From NCBI RefSeq assembly GCF_029168945.1, contig NC_083603.1:16616001-16680000 (forward strand): 64,000 nucleotides of DNA, given 5' to 3'. A program made the translations under genes and the position numbers. The notes below the pieces were generated by a model that did not search any database, was not told where the DNA came from, and saw only the letters and a list, made by a program, of their open reading frames with translations. The stretch comes from Cannabis sativa (Eukaryota > Streptophyta > Magnoliopsida > Rosales > Cannabaceae). Of the stretch, positions 25,060 through 36,775 are shown piece after piece; the stretch's first letter is position 1; every line of letters starts with the position of its first letter.

Positions 25060-25330
25060 CATGAAAAAGCATGAAAAAACGAAGAAAAACGAAAAACGTG
25101 CGAGCTGTACGGACGGTATGCATCGCATACACGTCCGCGCGCGCATGGAGGGGAGCCTGCCGAGAAACCTCGACGCTAAAGGGGACTTGCAGCATTTCCG
25201 CGCGCGGAGGGGGGTGTCATCAGACACCCGCACGTGTTGCTCGGACAAGATGCTATCCGAACACGCGTGTGACCGAGGTGCACTCGGTTCCACGCGCGCG
25301 TGGGTGATGTGCAGCATCCCTATCTTTTTT
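25060..25330 (-). promoter_or_regulatory. GC-rich hairpin island, element B leader
   Basis: An abrupt GC-rich island of about 250 bp, rich in CGCGCG, in a very AT-rich setting about 260-530 bases inside the 5' LTR. At 25111-25136, GGACG-GTATGC, a 3-base loop, and GCATAC-A-CGTCC form a strong hairpin. A (33558-33581) and C (48543-48578) have the equivalent hairpin with paired substitutions. The location between primer-binding site and gag is where retroelement RNA dimerisation or packaging signals lie. Function is inferred. Confidence 0.6.
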
Positions 25331-25572
25331 TGAATCTTCAAAAAAACATAACTAATTCAAATTAAATCGAAATTGAGTTCTGTAAAAAAGTAACTTGCTT
25401 AATGTTTTCCATACTATCCAATAAAAATAAATCTAGAAAAAAAATTTCAATTATTTTTCACGAAAATTCATAAACATCAACCAATCATCATATAACACTC
25501 AATACAACATGAAACCATCCAAATAACAAATAATCATTTTAAAGTCCAAATTTCTTGCAAGAAAATCAATTA

Positions 25573-25589
25573 CCATGGCTCTGAGGCCA
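25573..25589 (-). promoter_or_regulatory. Primer-binding site of element B (variant)
   Basis: On the minus strand it reads TGGCCTCAGAGCCATGG, two bases from the 5' LTR. It is the initiator-Met-type site TGGTATCAGAGC with TA changed to CC. Element C has the same variant. Confidence 0.7.
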
Positions 25590-25591
25590 GT

Positions 25592-27481
25592 TGTTAGATA
25601 TTATTTTACCAGGATCTTAGATCTGCTCACAAGTATGTTGTTTAACACCCTAAATATGAACTTTCTAAAACGATAAAATAAACACATATAAAGTTAAAAA
25701 AAACCTTACATTGATGCAACAGAATTAATGTCTCCTTCCACTTAGATCTCTAACCCTTGTATCCTTTCTGTCGCAGAGTATAATCAAGATCTGAGCCCAA
25801 ATGTCCTTCTGTTTGAGTTTGATCCTTCACAGTCTTCCAATCTATGATTGAGTGACTACTTGTTGTGTGTGGGCACTTACTCTATCACTAGGGTCTAAAT
25901 TTAGGAAGAGAAAAGAGAGAGAGGGGTTTCGGCCAAGGTATAGAAAAGGGGAAGGCTCAATTTTTCTGAAGATAGAAATTTCTATAAGAAGATGTTATGA
26001 AAGCATGTGATTTGACTGAGCCATCACTTTCGATTTATAGGCAACTACTAGGTTTAGGTTAGGAATTATTTGGCATTAAAATAATGAAAATATCAATTTG
26101 AAAAACCTCAATAAGTGGCCGGCCAAGGTGTAAGTAATGGGCCCCACTTGATTTTGCAGTTTTAACAAATTTTATTTCTATTTTCTCAAAAATGCCAATT
26201 TTCCAATTCTAACCATTTAAATGCCAAAACTAATTATTTAATAACTAAAATAGATTATTAAATAATATTGTCATTTAATTTAATTATTAACTAGACATAT
26301 AAAGTCCATTAATAAATAAATAAACCTAGAATCTCTTTTCTTTACAATTTCGCCCCTACTTAGTGAAAATTCACAAATTAGACATAGTCTAACTTTATAA
26401 TTATAATTGACTAATCACGAATCAATTATTGAGTCTTACAAGCAGTATGTTCTCAACTGGAATGGGGACCGTGGATCTATATGCTGAGCTTCCAATAAGT
26501 GAACCGAATTTACCAAGTAAATTCCAACTTATTAATTCTTCGTTGAATCCACTCTTAGAACTTAGAATTGCACTCTCTGACTTATATAGAGCATATTATA
26601 TGTTCCACGATATAGATATGCTATCTCATTTAACCATTGTTATAATCTTATTGTGATCAAAGATCCTCTATATAGATGATTTACATCGAGATGGGATAAT
26701 TTTACCGTTCTCACCCCTCAATGTATTTTGCCCCTTAAAACACTTAGCTTCCTGTAAATGGTGTTTAGTGATCTAATAATTAGTCAGTTAAACAAGAGCT
26801 CATCCATTTATTTCTATTTGCTAAGCTCGAAGGGAATCATCACTTGACTTCTATACACTAGTAGAAGCTATAGATTCCATATTTATGTTCAGCACTCCCA
26901 CTCAATCATACTATCATGTTCCCAAAATATACGTATCACCCTGACCCAAAAGTAGGCTTAACTAGTAAATCAAAGAACATGAATAGTACTCCTGAGTTGA
27001 GCCTAAGCATATCATGATTTAGATTCTTTTAATCTTAAGATCAACTACTGATATTGACTTAGAAAGATATAACGGTAAGTTTATAATATCTTAACTAAGT
27101 TACAGTATCGGTCCAGTCCAATGTATACTCCATACATTCGAAACTAGTATACTTTACTAATGTTCTGGAAAAAACATAACACTTACTCCAAGTGTAAGTA
27201 CACATCATCGCTGATTATCACATTAGTGTAAATCCCCAAAACTGATGAAACAGGGACTTAGTCTTTTGATTCATATGATCACAATCACATTCCATTGTGT
27301 TGACGATACTGTAATTGTGAATAAACATATGATCTGGATTTAACTAATTTTATATATAAATGTAATAAACATATTAAACCATTAGAATGTAAAATTCATG
27401 CAAACATAAATCACTTCAAATTTCTTATATTGATAACTAATCAGATTATAAAGGGTTTTATTTAGGGCACAAAACCCAACA
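25592..27481 (-). repeat. 5' LTR of element B
   Basis: TGTTAGATATT... to ...GGGCACAAAACCCAACA, about 1.89 kb, partner of 17286-19200. It lies directly against the duplicated target GTCAC in element A. A minus-strand TATAAAT (GCCTATAAATCG) lies near 26034. Confidence 0.9.
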
Positions 27482-27486
27482 GTCAC

Positions 27487-28116
27487 GGCCAAGACTTTGG
27501 TAAATGGATCAGCTAGGTTGTCCTCTGTGTCAACTTTCTCAACTAGTACATCCCCTCTTGCCACGTATTCTCTGATAATGTGATACTTCCTTTTAATGTG
27601 TTTGCTTCTCTTGTGGCTTCGAGGTTCTTTACTGTTTGCTATTGCTCCATTGTTATCACAAAGTAGGACCAGAGGTTTTTCCATTCCAGGAACGACACCT
27701 ATACTGGTGAAGAACTTTCTTAGCCAGACAAGTTCTTTAGCAGCTTCGGCTGCAGCTATGTATTCAGCTTCCATAGTCGAGTCCGATATCGCGGTTTGTT
27801 TTGCACTTCTCCAAACCACTGCTCCACCCCCAAGAGTAAACACCATCCCAGATGTAGATTTCCTGTCTTCAAGACTTGCCTAGAAATCTGAATCAGTGTA
27901 ACCTATGGGATTTAAAGCACCACCCTTGTAGACTAACACAAGATTCCTTATACTCTTTAAGTATTTCAGAATATACTTAACTGCATTCCAATGTTCATGT
28001 CCTGGATTAGACTGATACCTGCTCACGATTCCAACTGCATAGCAGATGTCAGGTCTAGTGCATAACATTGCATACATTAGACTTCCAACTGCAGAAGCAT
28101 AAGGAATTTTTGCCAT
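27487..28116 (-). pseudogene. RNase H region of element A pol
   Basis: From 28116 down: IPYASAVGSLMYAM, CTRPDICYAVGIVSR, YTDSDF, a stop (TAG where the family has Gln), then [55 protein letters not shown] and [14 protein letters not shown]. This is the copia RNase H that removes RNA from the RNA-DNA hybrid. The domain is cut at 27486 by element B; its last residues are at 17232-17280. The upstream border at 28117-28128 is another stop (TAA), and the frame is otherwise continuous with integrase-RT. Confidence 0.9.
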
Positions 28117-28128
28117 GTCCTCTATCTC

Positions 28129-30333
28129 TTAAGGATCAGTCGGAGACTGTTCCTTAGATAGACGAATACCATATCTAGAAGGCATGTTTGCCCCATTGGT
28201 GTTATTCATGGAGAATCTCTCTAAAACTTTGTCAATGTAGGTTGTTTGAGAGAGAGCAAGATATCTGTTCTTCTGGTTTCTAATAATCTGAATACCAAGA
28301 ACATAGGCTGCTTCACCCAAATCTTTCATATCGAATTGAGTGTTGAGCCATTCCTTGATGTGAGTCATTTTCTTGACATTGTTCCCAATAATCAAAATGT
28401 CATCAACATAAAGGACCATGAATACTACTACTTGGTCTTCCTTGAGTTGGTAAACACAAGGTTCATCTTCATTCTGAAGAAAGCCGTAGGTCTTGATGAT
28501 TTCATCAAACCTTTTGTTCCATGTGGGAGAAGCTTGCTTAAGTCCATAGATAGACCTATTTAATTTGCAAACTTTCTTTTCCTGCCCTGGAAGAACATAA
28601 CCTTCTGGTTGCTCCATATAGATGGTTTCTTTAAGTACCCCATTAAGGAAGGCAATCTTGACATCCATTTGCCAGATTTCATAATCGAAAGTAGCAGCTA
28701 TGGAGAGAAGAATTCGGATGGATTTGAGCATGGCAACAGGACTAAAAGTTTCCTCATAGTCCATGCCTTGTCTTTGGGTATAACCCTTGGCTACAAGTCT
28801 AGCTTTAAAAGTTTCGACTTCGCCTCCAGCTCCTCTTTTCTTCTTGTAAACCCACTTGCATCCTATCAGATGATAGTTGTCAGGTGCGTCTACATATTCC
28901 CAGACTTTGTTCTTTTTCATGGAATCCATTTTTGAATCCATGCCGGCCGACCATCGTTTCCATTGCGGACTAGCCATTGCCTGTTTATAGGTTAATGCGT
29001 CGTCTTCAATACCATCACCAACGACCATATTGATTTCACCATCCAAGCCATAAAGAGCTGGTTTTGTTGAAACCCTCCCACTACGACGAGGTGCGGTGAT
29101 CTTCTGAACAGAAACTTTATTAGTAGATTTCTCAGTTGGTTCAACTGAGGGAGTGGGATTGTCTTCTTCACGAGTGGAAGAGGACGGAACATTGGAAAGA
29201 CTTATATCTGAAAGCAATTCCTCTAGAACAATTTTACTTTTCGGTTTGTTGTCTTTAATATGGTTCTCTTCAAGGAAAGTAGCATTTGTAGAAACAATCA
29301 CTTTGTTATCCTTGTGACTATAAAATAGTCCACCCCTAGTCTCTTTAGAATTTCCGACAAACATGCATACTTCGGTACGTGATTCAAGTTTGCCTTCTTT
29401 CTTTCTTAAGACATGAGCAGGGCACCCCCAAATTCTGTAGTGGCGTAAACTAGGTGTACGACCATTCCAAAGTTTGACGGGTGTCTTAGGGACTGCTTTA
29501 GATGGAACAACATTTAAAATGTCATTTGCCATCTGTATAGCATATTCCCAGAAGGACGTAGACAGAGTTGAATAACTAAGCATAGACCTAAGCATTTCCA
29601 AAAGAGTGCGATTTCTTCTTTCTGCAACTCCATTTTGTTGTGGAGTGCTTGGGGCAGTGTATTGGGATTCAATTCCAAGTTCAATTAAATGATCTTTGAA
29701 CTGCATATCCATATATTCTCCACCCCTATCAGTTCGCAAGAAATTTAATGATTTACCTAATTGGTTTTGAGCCAAAGCATGAAACTCTTGAAACTTTTCA
29801 AACGTTTCAGATTTCTTTTGCATTAGGTAAAGAAAACTGTATCTAGAGAAATCGTCAATGAAAGTGACAAAATACTCATAACCACCTCGGGCTTTTACAT
29901 TCAAAGGTCCGCAGACATCGGAATGTACTAATTATAGAGGGATTTTTGCACGCTCTCCCTTTGCAGAGAAAGAACATTTAGTCATTTTTTCTTCTAGGCA
30001 GGACTCGCATACTGGCAGTTCACCTAAGACGACATTTTTCAATGGACCCCCTTTGGTTAGCCTATTGAGTCTATCAAAGCCTATATGACCTAAACGTAAA
30101 TGCCATAGATAAGTTTGATCATCATTATCAATCTCTTTTCTTTTGAGGTTTCTAGGTTTAGCTACATTGAAAAGTTCACTGTTTAGTGAGATTTGTGTAT
30201 TCGGTCCTAAAACATAAAGCCCTTGTTCCATGGTAGCAACACATATTTGAAATTCATTACGAGAAATTGAACAATTTGTACTCGAAAAATTCAATATATA
30301 AGATTGTGTTTGCAAACATGAGACACTAATCAA
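28129..30333 (-). pseudogene. Integrase and reverse transcriptase of element A
   Basis: On the minus strand, 30333-29932 covers the linker after protease and the integrase zinc-binding region (HLRLGHIGF, CESCLEEKM). After one TAA the integrase core follows: YFVTFIDDFSRYSFLYL, LRTDRGGEYMD, and PSTPQQNGVAERRNRTLLEMLRS with the catalytic D, D and E. The RT runs from about 29000 (GCKWVYKKKRG, KARLVAKGYTQ, MDVKIAFLNG, SIYGLKQASPTW) with VLYVDDILIIGN at about 28410. The 591-residue stretch at 28129-29904 is uninterrupted. The frame is the same as for gag and RNase H; only stop codons break it. Confidence 0.93.
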
Positions 30334-30369
30334 GTTTCTACTAAAGTTTGGAATAAATAAAACATTTTC

Positions 30370-31098
30370 TTAAATTAAAAAGCTTTGTTGAAACTTGATG
30401 AGGGCTTTTCCTCTAGCTTTGACCGACACTAACTCGCCATTGCCAACTTTAAGCTTTAACTCTCCTGGAAGCAGATTTTCCCAAGTTTCAAGCAACTGCA
30501 ATGAAGAACATACATGGTTAGTAGACCCAGAATCAACAATCCAGACGGATTTGTCGTTCTCTAAAACACATGATTCAAAGACAAAAGCATTACCTTCGTT
30601 TGAATTGTTTAGAAGCCTGGGACATTGTTCTTCTTGATGTCCCTTTTCATTACAATTCGAACATAGAAGATTATATCTGATAATTAAACTTGAAGAAGCA
30701 GCTTTGTAAGAGCCTTCATACTTAGTCCTTTTCCTCTGATTATGAATTGCAAACCCAGGGGGACCCATTGCAATCAGATTCCGTTCATGGGCTCGTAATT
30801 CTGCTTCCAGCTTATCCATGTCGGAGGAGTTGAAATTGTTGATCATATAAGAAATAACAAATTTATTATACTCCGGAGGAAGACTATTAAGAATGAGTTG
30901 GACCAATTGTTCTCTTGATAAATCAATTCCTAGTAGATTTGCCTTTTGGAACTTCAGATTCATCATCAACAGGTGCGAGTTTATGCAACTACCAGGATGC
31001 ATGTTCACACTATAGAGTTCTTTTGCTAAGATATTAACTAGGAGAGGATCGGGGTGAGGGTTGTTCATAAAATCATATACATGATCAGAAAATAACAA
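30370..31098 (-). pseudogene. gag C-terminus and protease of element A (N-terminus missing)
   Basis: The frame starts in the middle of a capsid domain (SREQLVQLILNSLPPEYNKFV) with no N-terminal part: sequence directly upstream is leader. Roughly the first 150 or more residues of a normal gag are gone. The zinc knuckle CSNCNEKGHQEEQC is followed by the protease active site WIVDSGSTNHVC. A TAA at about 30367-30369 separates it from the rest of pol in the same frame. Since gag is truncated, A itself may be unable to assemble particles even apart from its stops. Confidence 0.88.
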
Positions 31099-31142
31099 AT
31101 AATCACATATGTTATAGAAATACTAAATCTAACATAGTTTAT

Positions 31143-31520
31143 TTTCCAAGGTCTTTCAACAAACTGATACAGTGTCCCGTTTAGGCGAGAGTCAAAGCAT
31201 CATCCATTGAATAGAGTTGTCAACTCATCTAAAATGATAATCATTCTAGCAACCTTTTATTCGATCAAGATTGGAATTCAGCGTTGTCCCGTTTAGGCGA
31301 GAGTCAAGGCAATTCTATCTTATGAGCTTCCACCATTGTTTCATAATTTGTAAGTCAAGTATGGTCGCCAACATTAGGGTGATCCATACCATACAAAACA
31401 CTTACAAACTACTTATCTTTCGAGATTAAACGGTGCAAAATTGCTAATGAACGTTCCTCCATTAGGGAGGATTACTCACTAAAACAAACGCGATGTAAAA
31501 CCAACAATGGAGATCGAATG
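31143..31520 (-). promoter_or_regulatory. Gag-proximal conserved leader block, element A
   Basis: The counterpart of 22041-22419 (B) and 45500-45876 (C). It again has two copies of GTCCCGTTTAGGCGAGAGTC, plus the CCTCCATTAGGGAGG palindrome near 31456. It directly abuts the truncated gag of A. Confidence 0.6.
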
Positions 31521-32321
31521 TCTCTTGATTAAAAGCTCATTATTTAAAAAAAATATATGTATTTTGTATAATCATTTTATTCGATATTATAATAATGAAA
31601 AATTACAAATTAAAGTTGGTTTAAATAAAAAATCAACTTTAATTAATTTTCAATTATTATTTAATTCGAAAAATAAATTCGAATAAATATCGAATAAGTT
31701 CCATATTATAATAATGAAAAATTACAAATCAAAGTTGGTTTAAATAAAAAAAATCAACTTTAATTAAATTTCAATTATTATTTAAATTCGAAAAAGAAAT
31801 TCAAATATAATGGAACAAATTTGAAAATATCTTATTTAAGTTGTTTTTAGAAGAATCTAAAAAAAAATCAACTTAAATATCTTTCAAATTAAAATTTAAT
31901 TAAATTAAAATTAAGTTATAACCACTTAATTTGAAAATACTCCATTTTAAGTTAATATTCGAAAAGATATTAACTTAAAAAATATCTAAAATATTCCATT
32001 TTAAGTTAATATTCGAAAAGATATTAACTTGAAAAATATCTAAAGAATCCTAATAACCAATGCCTAAAATTCCTTAACTTAATTCGGAAATTTTAAATCC
32101 AATAGATATTCAGATTTAAGCTGGTTAGTTATAGATAACTAAAAATCAACTTAAATAGGAATATTTAATGAAAAACTTAAATTAAGCTTTAGAAAGAATC
32201 TAGATGATTATAATTCTATATTTAATTAAATACAAGAAAATACATATAGTTTAGCTTAGAATATAAAATTCTTTAAACTATGGTTTTCTTAAATTAATTT
32301 CAAAATAAATGAAATTAATTA
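31521..32321. other. AT-rich part of the element A leader
   Basis: No gene. It includes local direct repeats: a block with AAATTACAAATTAAAGTTGG at about 31599 and again at about 31719. TTCCATTTTAAGTTAATATT occurs twice between 31940 and 32015. Confidence 0.6.
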
Positions 32322-32880
32322 TGTTGCTAATCAATTTTATTAGGTTATACTAATTTAATTAACCTAGTACAGTTATTCAAATCAGGCAAATGGGCCTTCA
32401 CAATTGGGGTGGTTCATGTGAGGGGGTGCTGGGTTCAGTATGTCGTACCCACTACTATGGCTCCCAACTCTCACACAAGGCCCAAAAGAGAGGAATTTAA
32501 CCTTAAAATGAACAACTGTTATTAATTGACTAAGCCCAAAAACTAAATGGGCCTAAATAAAATCTATCAAGAACTATGACATTTTATTTAGCAACAGCAA
32601 CCTATATGCATCTATAATGAAATTAAACACATAGGCTCACACAGGCACACTTTGGATGGGTCCTATCATGTTACTAGGTCATACACAGATGAAAGAAGAT
32701 TGTAAATATACTTGTTACAAATTATTTACTTGACCAAGGGAGCCATGAGTTAAAATCAGATCATTGGATCTGTCAACAAGTTAACCATGGCTATTTGCAA
32801 TCAAGCAATAATAGGTTTTAAAAACTTACAAACAAGCTAAAACACATACTCCTGCATCAAGGTTAGCTGGATAGTTGGAT
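32322..32880 (-). promoter_or_regulatory. Mid-leader conserved block, element A
   Basis: Near-identical to 23827-24380 in B and 47279-47840 in C. It has the TGGGCCTT...AAGGCCCA complementary pair at about 32389-32486. Confidence 0.6.
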
Positions 32881-33519
32881 GTAGGATTTATTTAATTTTA
32901 AATAAATAATTTCGAAAAATAATTAAATAAATAAAAAATTATTTTCGAAAATTTAAAAAAAAAAATTGAAAAAATTTAAAATTAAACCTACAATTTTTGA
33001 AAAATTAGGTTTCAACCAACCTAAATATCATTTTAAAATATGCTAACTACTTTTAAATATTTAATGTTATTTTATAAATAAAATTAAATAAAAAATTAAA
33101 AAAGATAAATAAATATCTTTTTCAGATTTTAAATATAATTTAAATAAATAAAATAACAAAATTTAAAAGTTAGCAAAATATGTTACATCTATTTAAAATT
33201 ACATGATTATAGTTATCTTATTTTAAATTTAAATAAGGTCAAATTATTTTCAATAAATTTAATTTAAAAAAAAAAATAATATCTGACCTTAAATTTAAAA
33301 ATAAGATAAGATATAATCAAATTTAAAAATAAGATAGATAATTAAGCAAAAAAAGATAGATATTTACTATTTTCAAATTCAAATTACACTAATATCATAA
33401 ATTAAATTTAAAAAATATTAATTAATTTAATTATGATAATTAGAATTGAATTAGGAATAGTAAATGTATAAATACAGAACTACACAAAAAATCGAAAGTT
33501 AAATCCATGAAAAAGCATG

Positions 33520-33690
33520 AAAAATCGAAGAAAAACAAAAAAATTGTGAGCTGTACGGACGGGATGCTGTGCATATCCGTCTGCGCGCGCAGGTGGGGAG
33601 CTAGGCCGAGAAACCTCAGCGGAATGGGTGTCACGCAGGATTTCCGAGCGCGTGGGTGCCCTGCTGCTCAACCCAGATTTTTTTCGAAAC
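33520..33690 (-). promoter_or_regulatory. GC-rich hairpin island, element A leader
   Basis: The island is shorter than in B. The hairpin at 33558-33581 has stem GACGG/CCGTC plus ATGC/GCAT around a TGT loop, with a small internal loop. It is flanked by CGCGCGC as in B and C. Confidence 0.55.
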
Positions 33691-33927
33691 TTCAAAAAAT
33701 CATAACTAATTCAAATTAAATTGAAATTGAGTTCTGTAAAAAAGTAACTTGCTTAATTTTTTCCATACTATCCAATAAAAATAATTCCAGAAACAGATAT
33801 TCAATTATTTTTCATGAAAATTCACAAACATCAATCAATCATCAAATAACACTCAATACAACATGATACCATCCAAAACATCAAACAATCGTTTTAAAGT
33901 CCAAATTTCTTGCACGCAAATAAATTA

Positions 33928-33944
33928 CCATGGCTTTGATACCA
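33928..33944 (-). promoter_or_regulatory. Primer-binding site of element A
   Basis: On the minus strand it reads TGGTATCAAAGCCATGG, two bases from the 5' LTR. It matches the initiator-Met tRNA site used by most plant copia elements. Confidence 0.8.
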
Positions 33945-33946
33945 GT

Positions 33947-35831
33947 TGTTGGAAATTATTTTACCAGGATCTTAGATCTACTCACAGGTATGTTGATTAA
34001 CACCCTAAAAATGAACTTTCTAAAACGATGAAATAAACACATATAAAGTTTAGGAAACCTTACATTGGGTGCAGCGGAATTAAATGACTCCTTCCGTTCA
34101 AATCTCTAACCCTTGTATCCTTTCTGTCGCAGAGTATTATCAAGATCTGAACCTGGATCTCTTTCTCTGAATCTTTGATGCTGAAACTCCTTTTGCTGAA
34201 AATCTTTCTTCACGATCTTCCTCACTATGATTGAGGTATTCCTCGCTGTGTCTGGGCACTACTCTAATCACTAAGGGTTTCAAAATATTAAGGAAGAAGA
34301 GAGAGAGAGAGTGGCGGCCAAAGGTAGAGAGAGAGGCTCAGTTTTTTTTGAATGAGAAGTGTGTTATTTTCCTGAAGCCTTCACTACCTATTTATAGCAT
34401 TCCACTAGGGTTAGGTTTGAATTATTTGGCATTAAAATAATGAAAATATTAGAGGATAATACCTAAAAAAGTGGCCGGCCATGGCTTATTGGATTTGGGC
34501 CTCACGTTTTGCAATTTTGTAGTTTTATCACTTTTGTATCTGATTTTCTCAAAAACGTCAATTTTCTAATTCAACCATTTAAATGCCAATTCTAACTATT
34601 TAATAACTATAAATAATTATTAAATAATATTGTCATTTATCATATTTATTAATTGAACCATACAAAGTATCATAATTAACAAATATGCCCCTAATAACTC
34701 TTTCTTTACAATTTCGCCCTTAGTGAAAAATTCACAAATAGACATAGTCTAACTTGAGAATTATAATTGATTAATCAAAACCAATTACATGAGTCTTACA
34801 AGCAATATTATCTCAACTAGTGGGGGGACCATGGGTCTATATAACCGAGCTTCCAATAAGTAGATCAAGAATTTATTACTAAAATTCACTAACTTATTAA
34901 TTCTTCGTTGAATCCACGCATAGAACTTAGAATTGCACTCTCAGTATATAGAATGCTCTATATGTTCCACCATATAGACAAATCATTAGTCATCTATTGT
35001 TATAATCCTAATTTGATCAATGATCCTCTATATGAATGATCTACACTGTAAAGGGATTAGATTACCTTTACACCCTACTATGTATTTTATCCTTAAAACA
35101 CTTGACCCCGTATAAATGATATTTCAGCTTATGTGAAATGAGTACTCCACCATTTATGTTCATTTGGTCAAGTTCGAAGGAGATCATCCTTTGCTTACTA
35201 TTCGCCAGATAGAAGCTATAGATTCCATGTTTATGTTAGCGCTCCCACTCAATTGCACTACCGTGTTCCCAAAATGTACATATCACCCTGACCTAAAAGT
35301 AGGCTTAACTAACAAATCAAAGAACACGAATAGCCTCCTGAGATTGAGCCTAATCATAACAAGATTAAGAACATTTGATCTAGGATCAACTAGGCGATAT
35401 TGACTTGAATAGATTTTACGGTAAGTTTAATAAATCTAAGTCAAAGTTCAATATCGGTCCCTTCCGATGCATACTCCATGCATCCAACCTGAGCTTTACT
35501 TTAACCAATATTCTGGAAAGAACATCGCATTTCTCCAAATGCAAGTAAACTCTTGTTGTAGATTATCATATCAGTAAAACCCTGTGTCTGATAAATCTAG
35601 GAAACTTTATTCACATAGTCATGTTTACTTTTCAAAGTGTTGACAACACAATAAACAGGATCAAGTATGTGAAAAGGGTTTAAGATGAATTTATAAATCA
35701 AATAGACAAGCTATTGATAAAGTGAACCAAAACATACACAAATGAATGAAAAATACTTCTGTTTCTATATTGATGTTGAATAAAATAGATTACATTGAAA
35801 TGGAGTTTTATTTAGGGCATAAAACCCTACA
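33947..35831 (-). repeat. 5' LTR of element A
   Basis: About 1.885 kb, partner of 15314-17202. Its outer end (...AAAACCCTACA) meets the duplicated CTTCT and the last 12 bases of the D LTR. Confidence 0.92.
34389..34396 (-). promoter_or_regulatory. Probable LTR TATA box of element A
   Basis: TATAAATA on the minus strand in GCTATAAATAGG, about 440 bases before the inner LTR end. The same box is present in the other LTRs of this group, e.g. 15756-15763. Confidence 0.5.
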
Positions 35832-35836
35832 CTTCT

Positions 35837-35848
35837 TATGTTCCAACA
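35837..35848 (+). repeat. Last 12 bases of element D 3' LTR
   Basis: TATGTTCCAACA follows the duplicated CTTCT and matches the end of the D 5' LTR (TATTTTCCAACA). This proves that A split D. Confidence 0.9.
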
Positions 35849-36775
35849 AATGTTACTTAACTATATGTTGGAAAGTTTTTACGATTGTTATTATCCTTTT
35901 TTTATAAAATTTAAATGCTCTACAACTCTATACATAAAAGGCTCTATAATTTTATTAACTACAAACTATACATATAAATATAGCGTAAAAAAATAAAAAC
36001 CATAAACCAGATATCGCATCCCTCTCATCCTTCTGCTTGGCTAGGATGTTGTCAGAGGTTTGCAGGTAAGTTTCTGTTGGCTTGCCGGTATGCCGCTTAC
36101 ACGGGATGTGGCCTAAACCTCCAAGAGTTATTGTGGTGCGCCTTGGCCATGAGTCTCAACATGAGATGACACAAGTAGTCATTCGTGGGCTAGTTTGCAT
36201 ACGCGCGTGGGATGGATGCGCCATGCTGGAAAGAGACAGAGGTCTAACATATGCTACTAGTTTGGTGGCTTATCTTGAAAGCCTGCCAAAATGCGTAGAG
36301 GCATGGTGCCTTAAGGATCAGACCATGAACGTATGGGGGTCGTTGGTTGATGAGGGAAACGGTTCAGACAATATTAAATGGGGCATAATTAATAGCGTTG
36401 GCACGTCAGCTTAGTGTTGGCATCTTGCCACACATGCTACCTTGGTCACGAGAGACTAGGTGATCGACGGTGTCGAGATTTGATTTATCATAGTAAGAAC
36501 CTATGGACAGTGCAGGTATCTTGGCTAGAGAGTCTCGATGCATGAATGTACTCATGGATGCTTGCAAGCATCACTCGACGGGAGTTGTTTGAGAGATGGA
36601 AGTGTGCACGAGGCACAAAAAAATGAACCAATTATTACTAGGATGGTCGGAAGGTTGACCTTGGCTTAGAGAAGTCAAGGTGCCGCACGGGTATTCCCCT
36701 GCCTAAAAAGTTGATCCCGTGACAATCAGTAGTTTCATAAAATATCAAGCCATTATTGATTTGCCATGACCCGAT
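35849..36775. other. Orphan GC-richer fragment, origin unknown
   Basis: After 150 AT-rich bases, 36016-36720 is markedly more GC-rich and complex. It holds a 110-codon plus-strand ORF (36082-36414) that I cannot match to a family. Words such as TTGATCCCGTGACA near 36710 (TGTCACGGGATC on the minus strand) could be an LTR start of a gypsy element. I found no partner copy. It ends where LINE L2 begins. Confidence 0.35.

Larger units (their letters stand above)
17286..27481 (-). mobile_element. Element B, gag-only relative of A, inserted in A RNase H
   Basis: B is 10.2 kb with two LTRs (17286-19200, 25592-27481) and a perfect target duplication GTCAC (17281-17285, 27482-27486). It is on the minus strand. 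It has a near-complete gag with zinc knuckle, but in place of pol only 1.8 kb of scrambled relics. By layout it is a non-autonomous derivative of the A-type family (a terminal-repeat element with a gag domain). It would depend on protease, integrase and RT from a relative. Confidence 0.9.
15314..35831 (-). mobile_element. Copia element A, inserted in the 3' LTR of D, itself hosting B
   Basis: A has long LTRs at both ends, TG...CA limits and a perfect 5-bp target duplication CTTCT (15309-15313 and 35832-35836). It lies on the minus strand: primer-binding site next to the right LTR, polypurine tract next to the left LTR. Without B it is about 10.3 kb. Gag-pol is a single frame interrupted only by stop codons. 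The LTRs differ by only four transitions in their first 165 or so bases, so it is fairly recent. The reverse transcriptase and RNase H motifs place it in Ty1/copia. An Angela/Tork-type lineage is my guess from the long LTRs with TGTTGG ends. Confidence 0.92.
10530..35848 (+). mobile_element. Copia element D (host of the nest), 4.8 kb without inserts
   Basis: D is a Ty1/copia element with 350-bp LTRs, initiator-Met-type primer-binding site, gag, protease, integrase, reverse transcriptase and RNase H in copia order, then a polypurine tract. It is intact in layout (10530-15313 plus 35837-35848) but full of stops and frameshifts. Element A (15314-35831) sits 12 bases before the end of its 3' LTR. 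I see no convincing 5-bp target duplication around D (GTTAA left, AATGT right). Confidence 0.85.

Noticed and set aside
25061..25341. Overlapping ORFs of 78-115 codons on both strands in the GC-rich leader island
   Set aside because: GC-rich DNA in this setting has few stops. The frames are not preserved in A and C and give low-complexity Arg/Cys-rich products.
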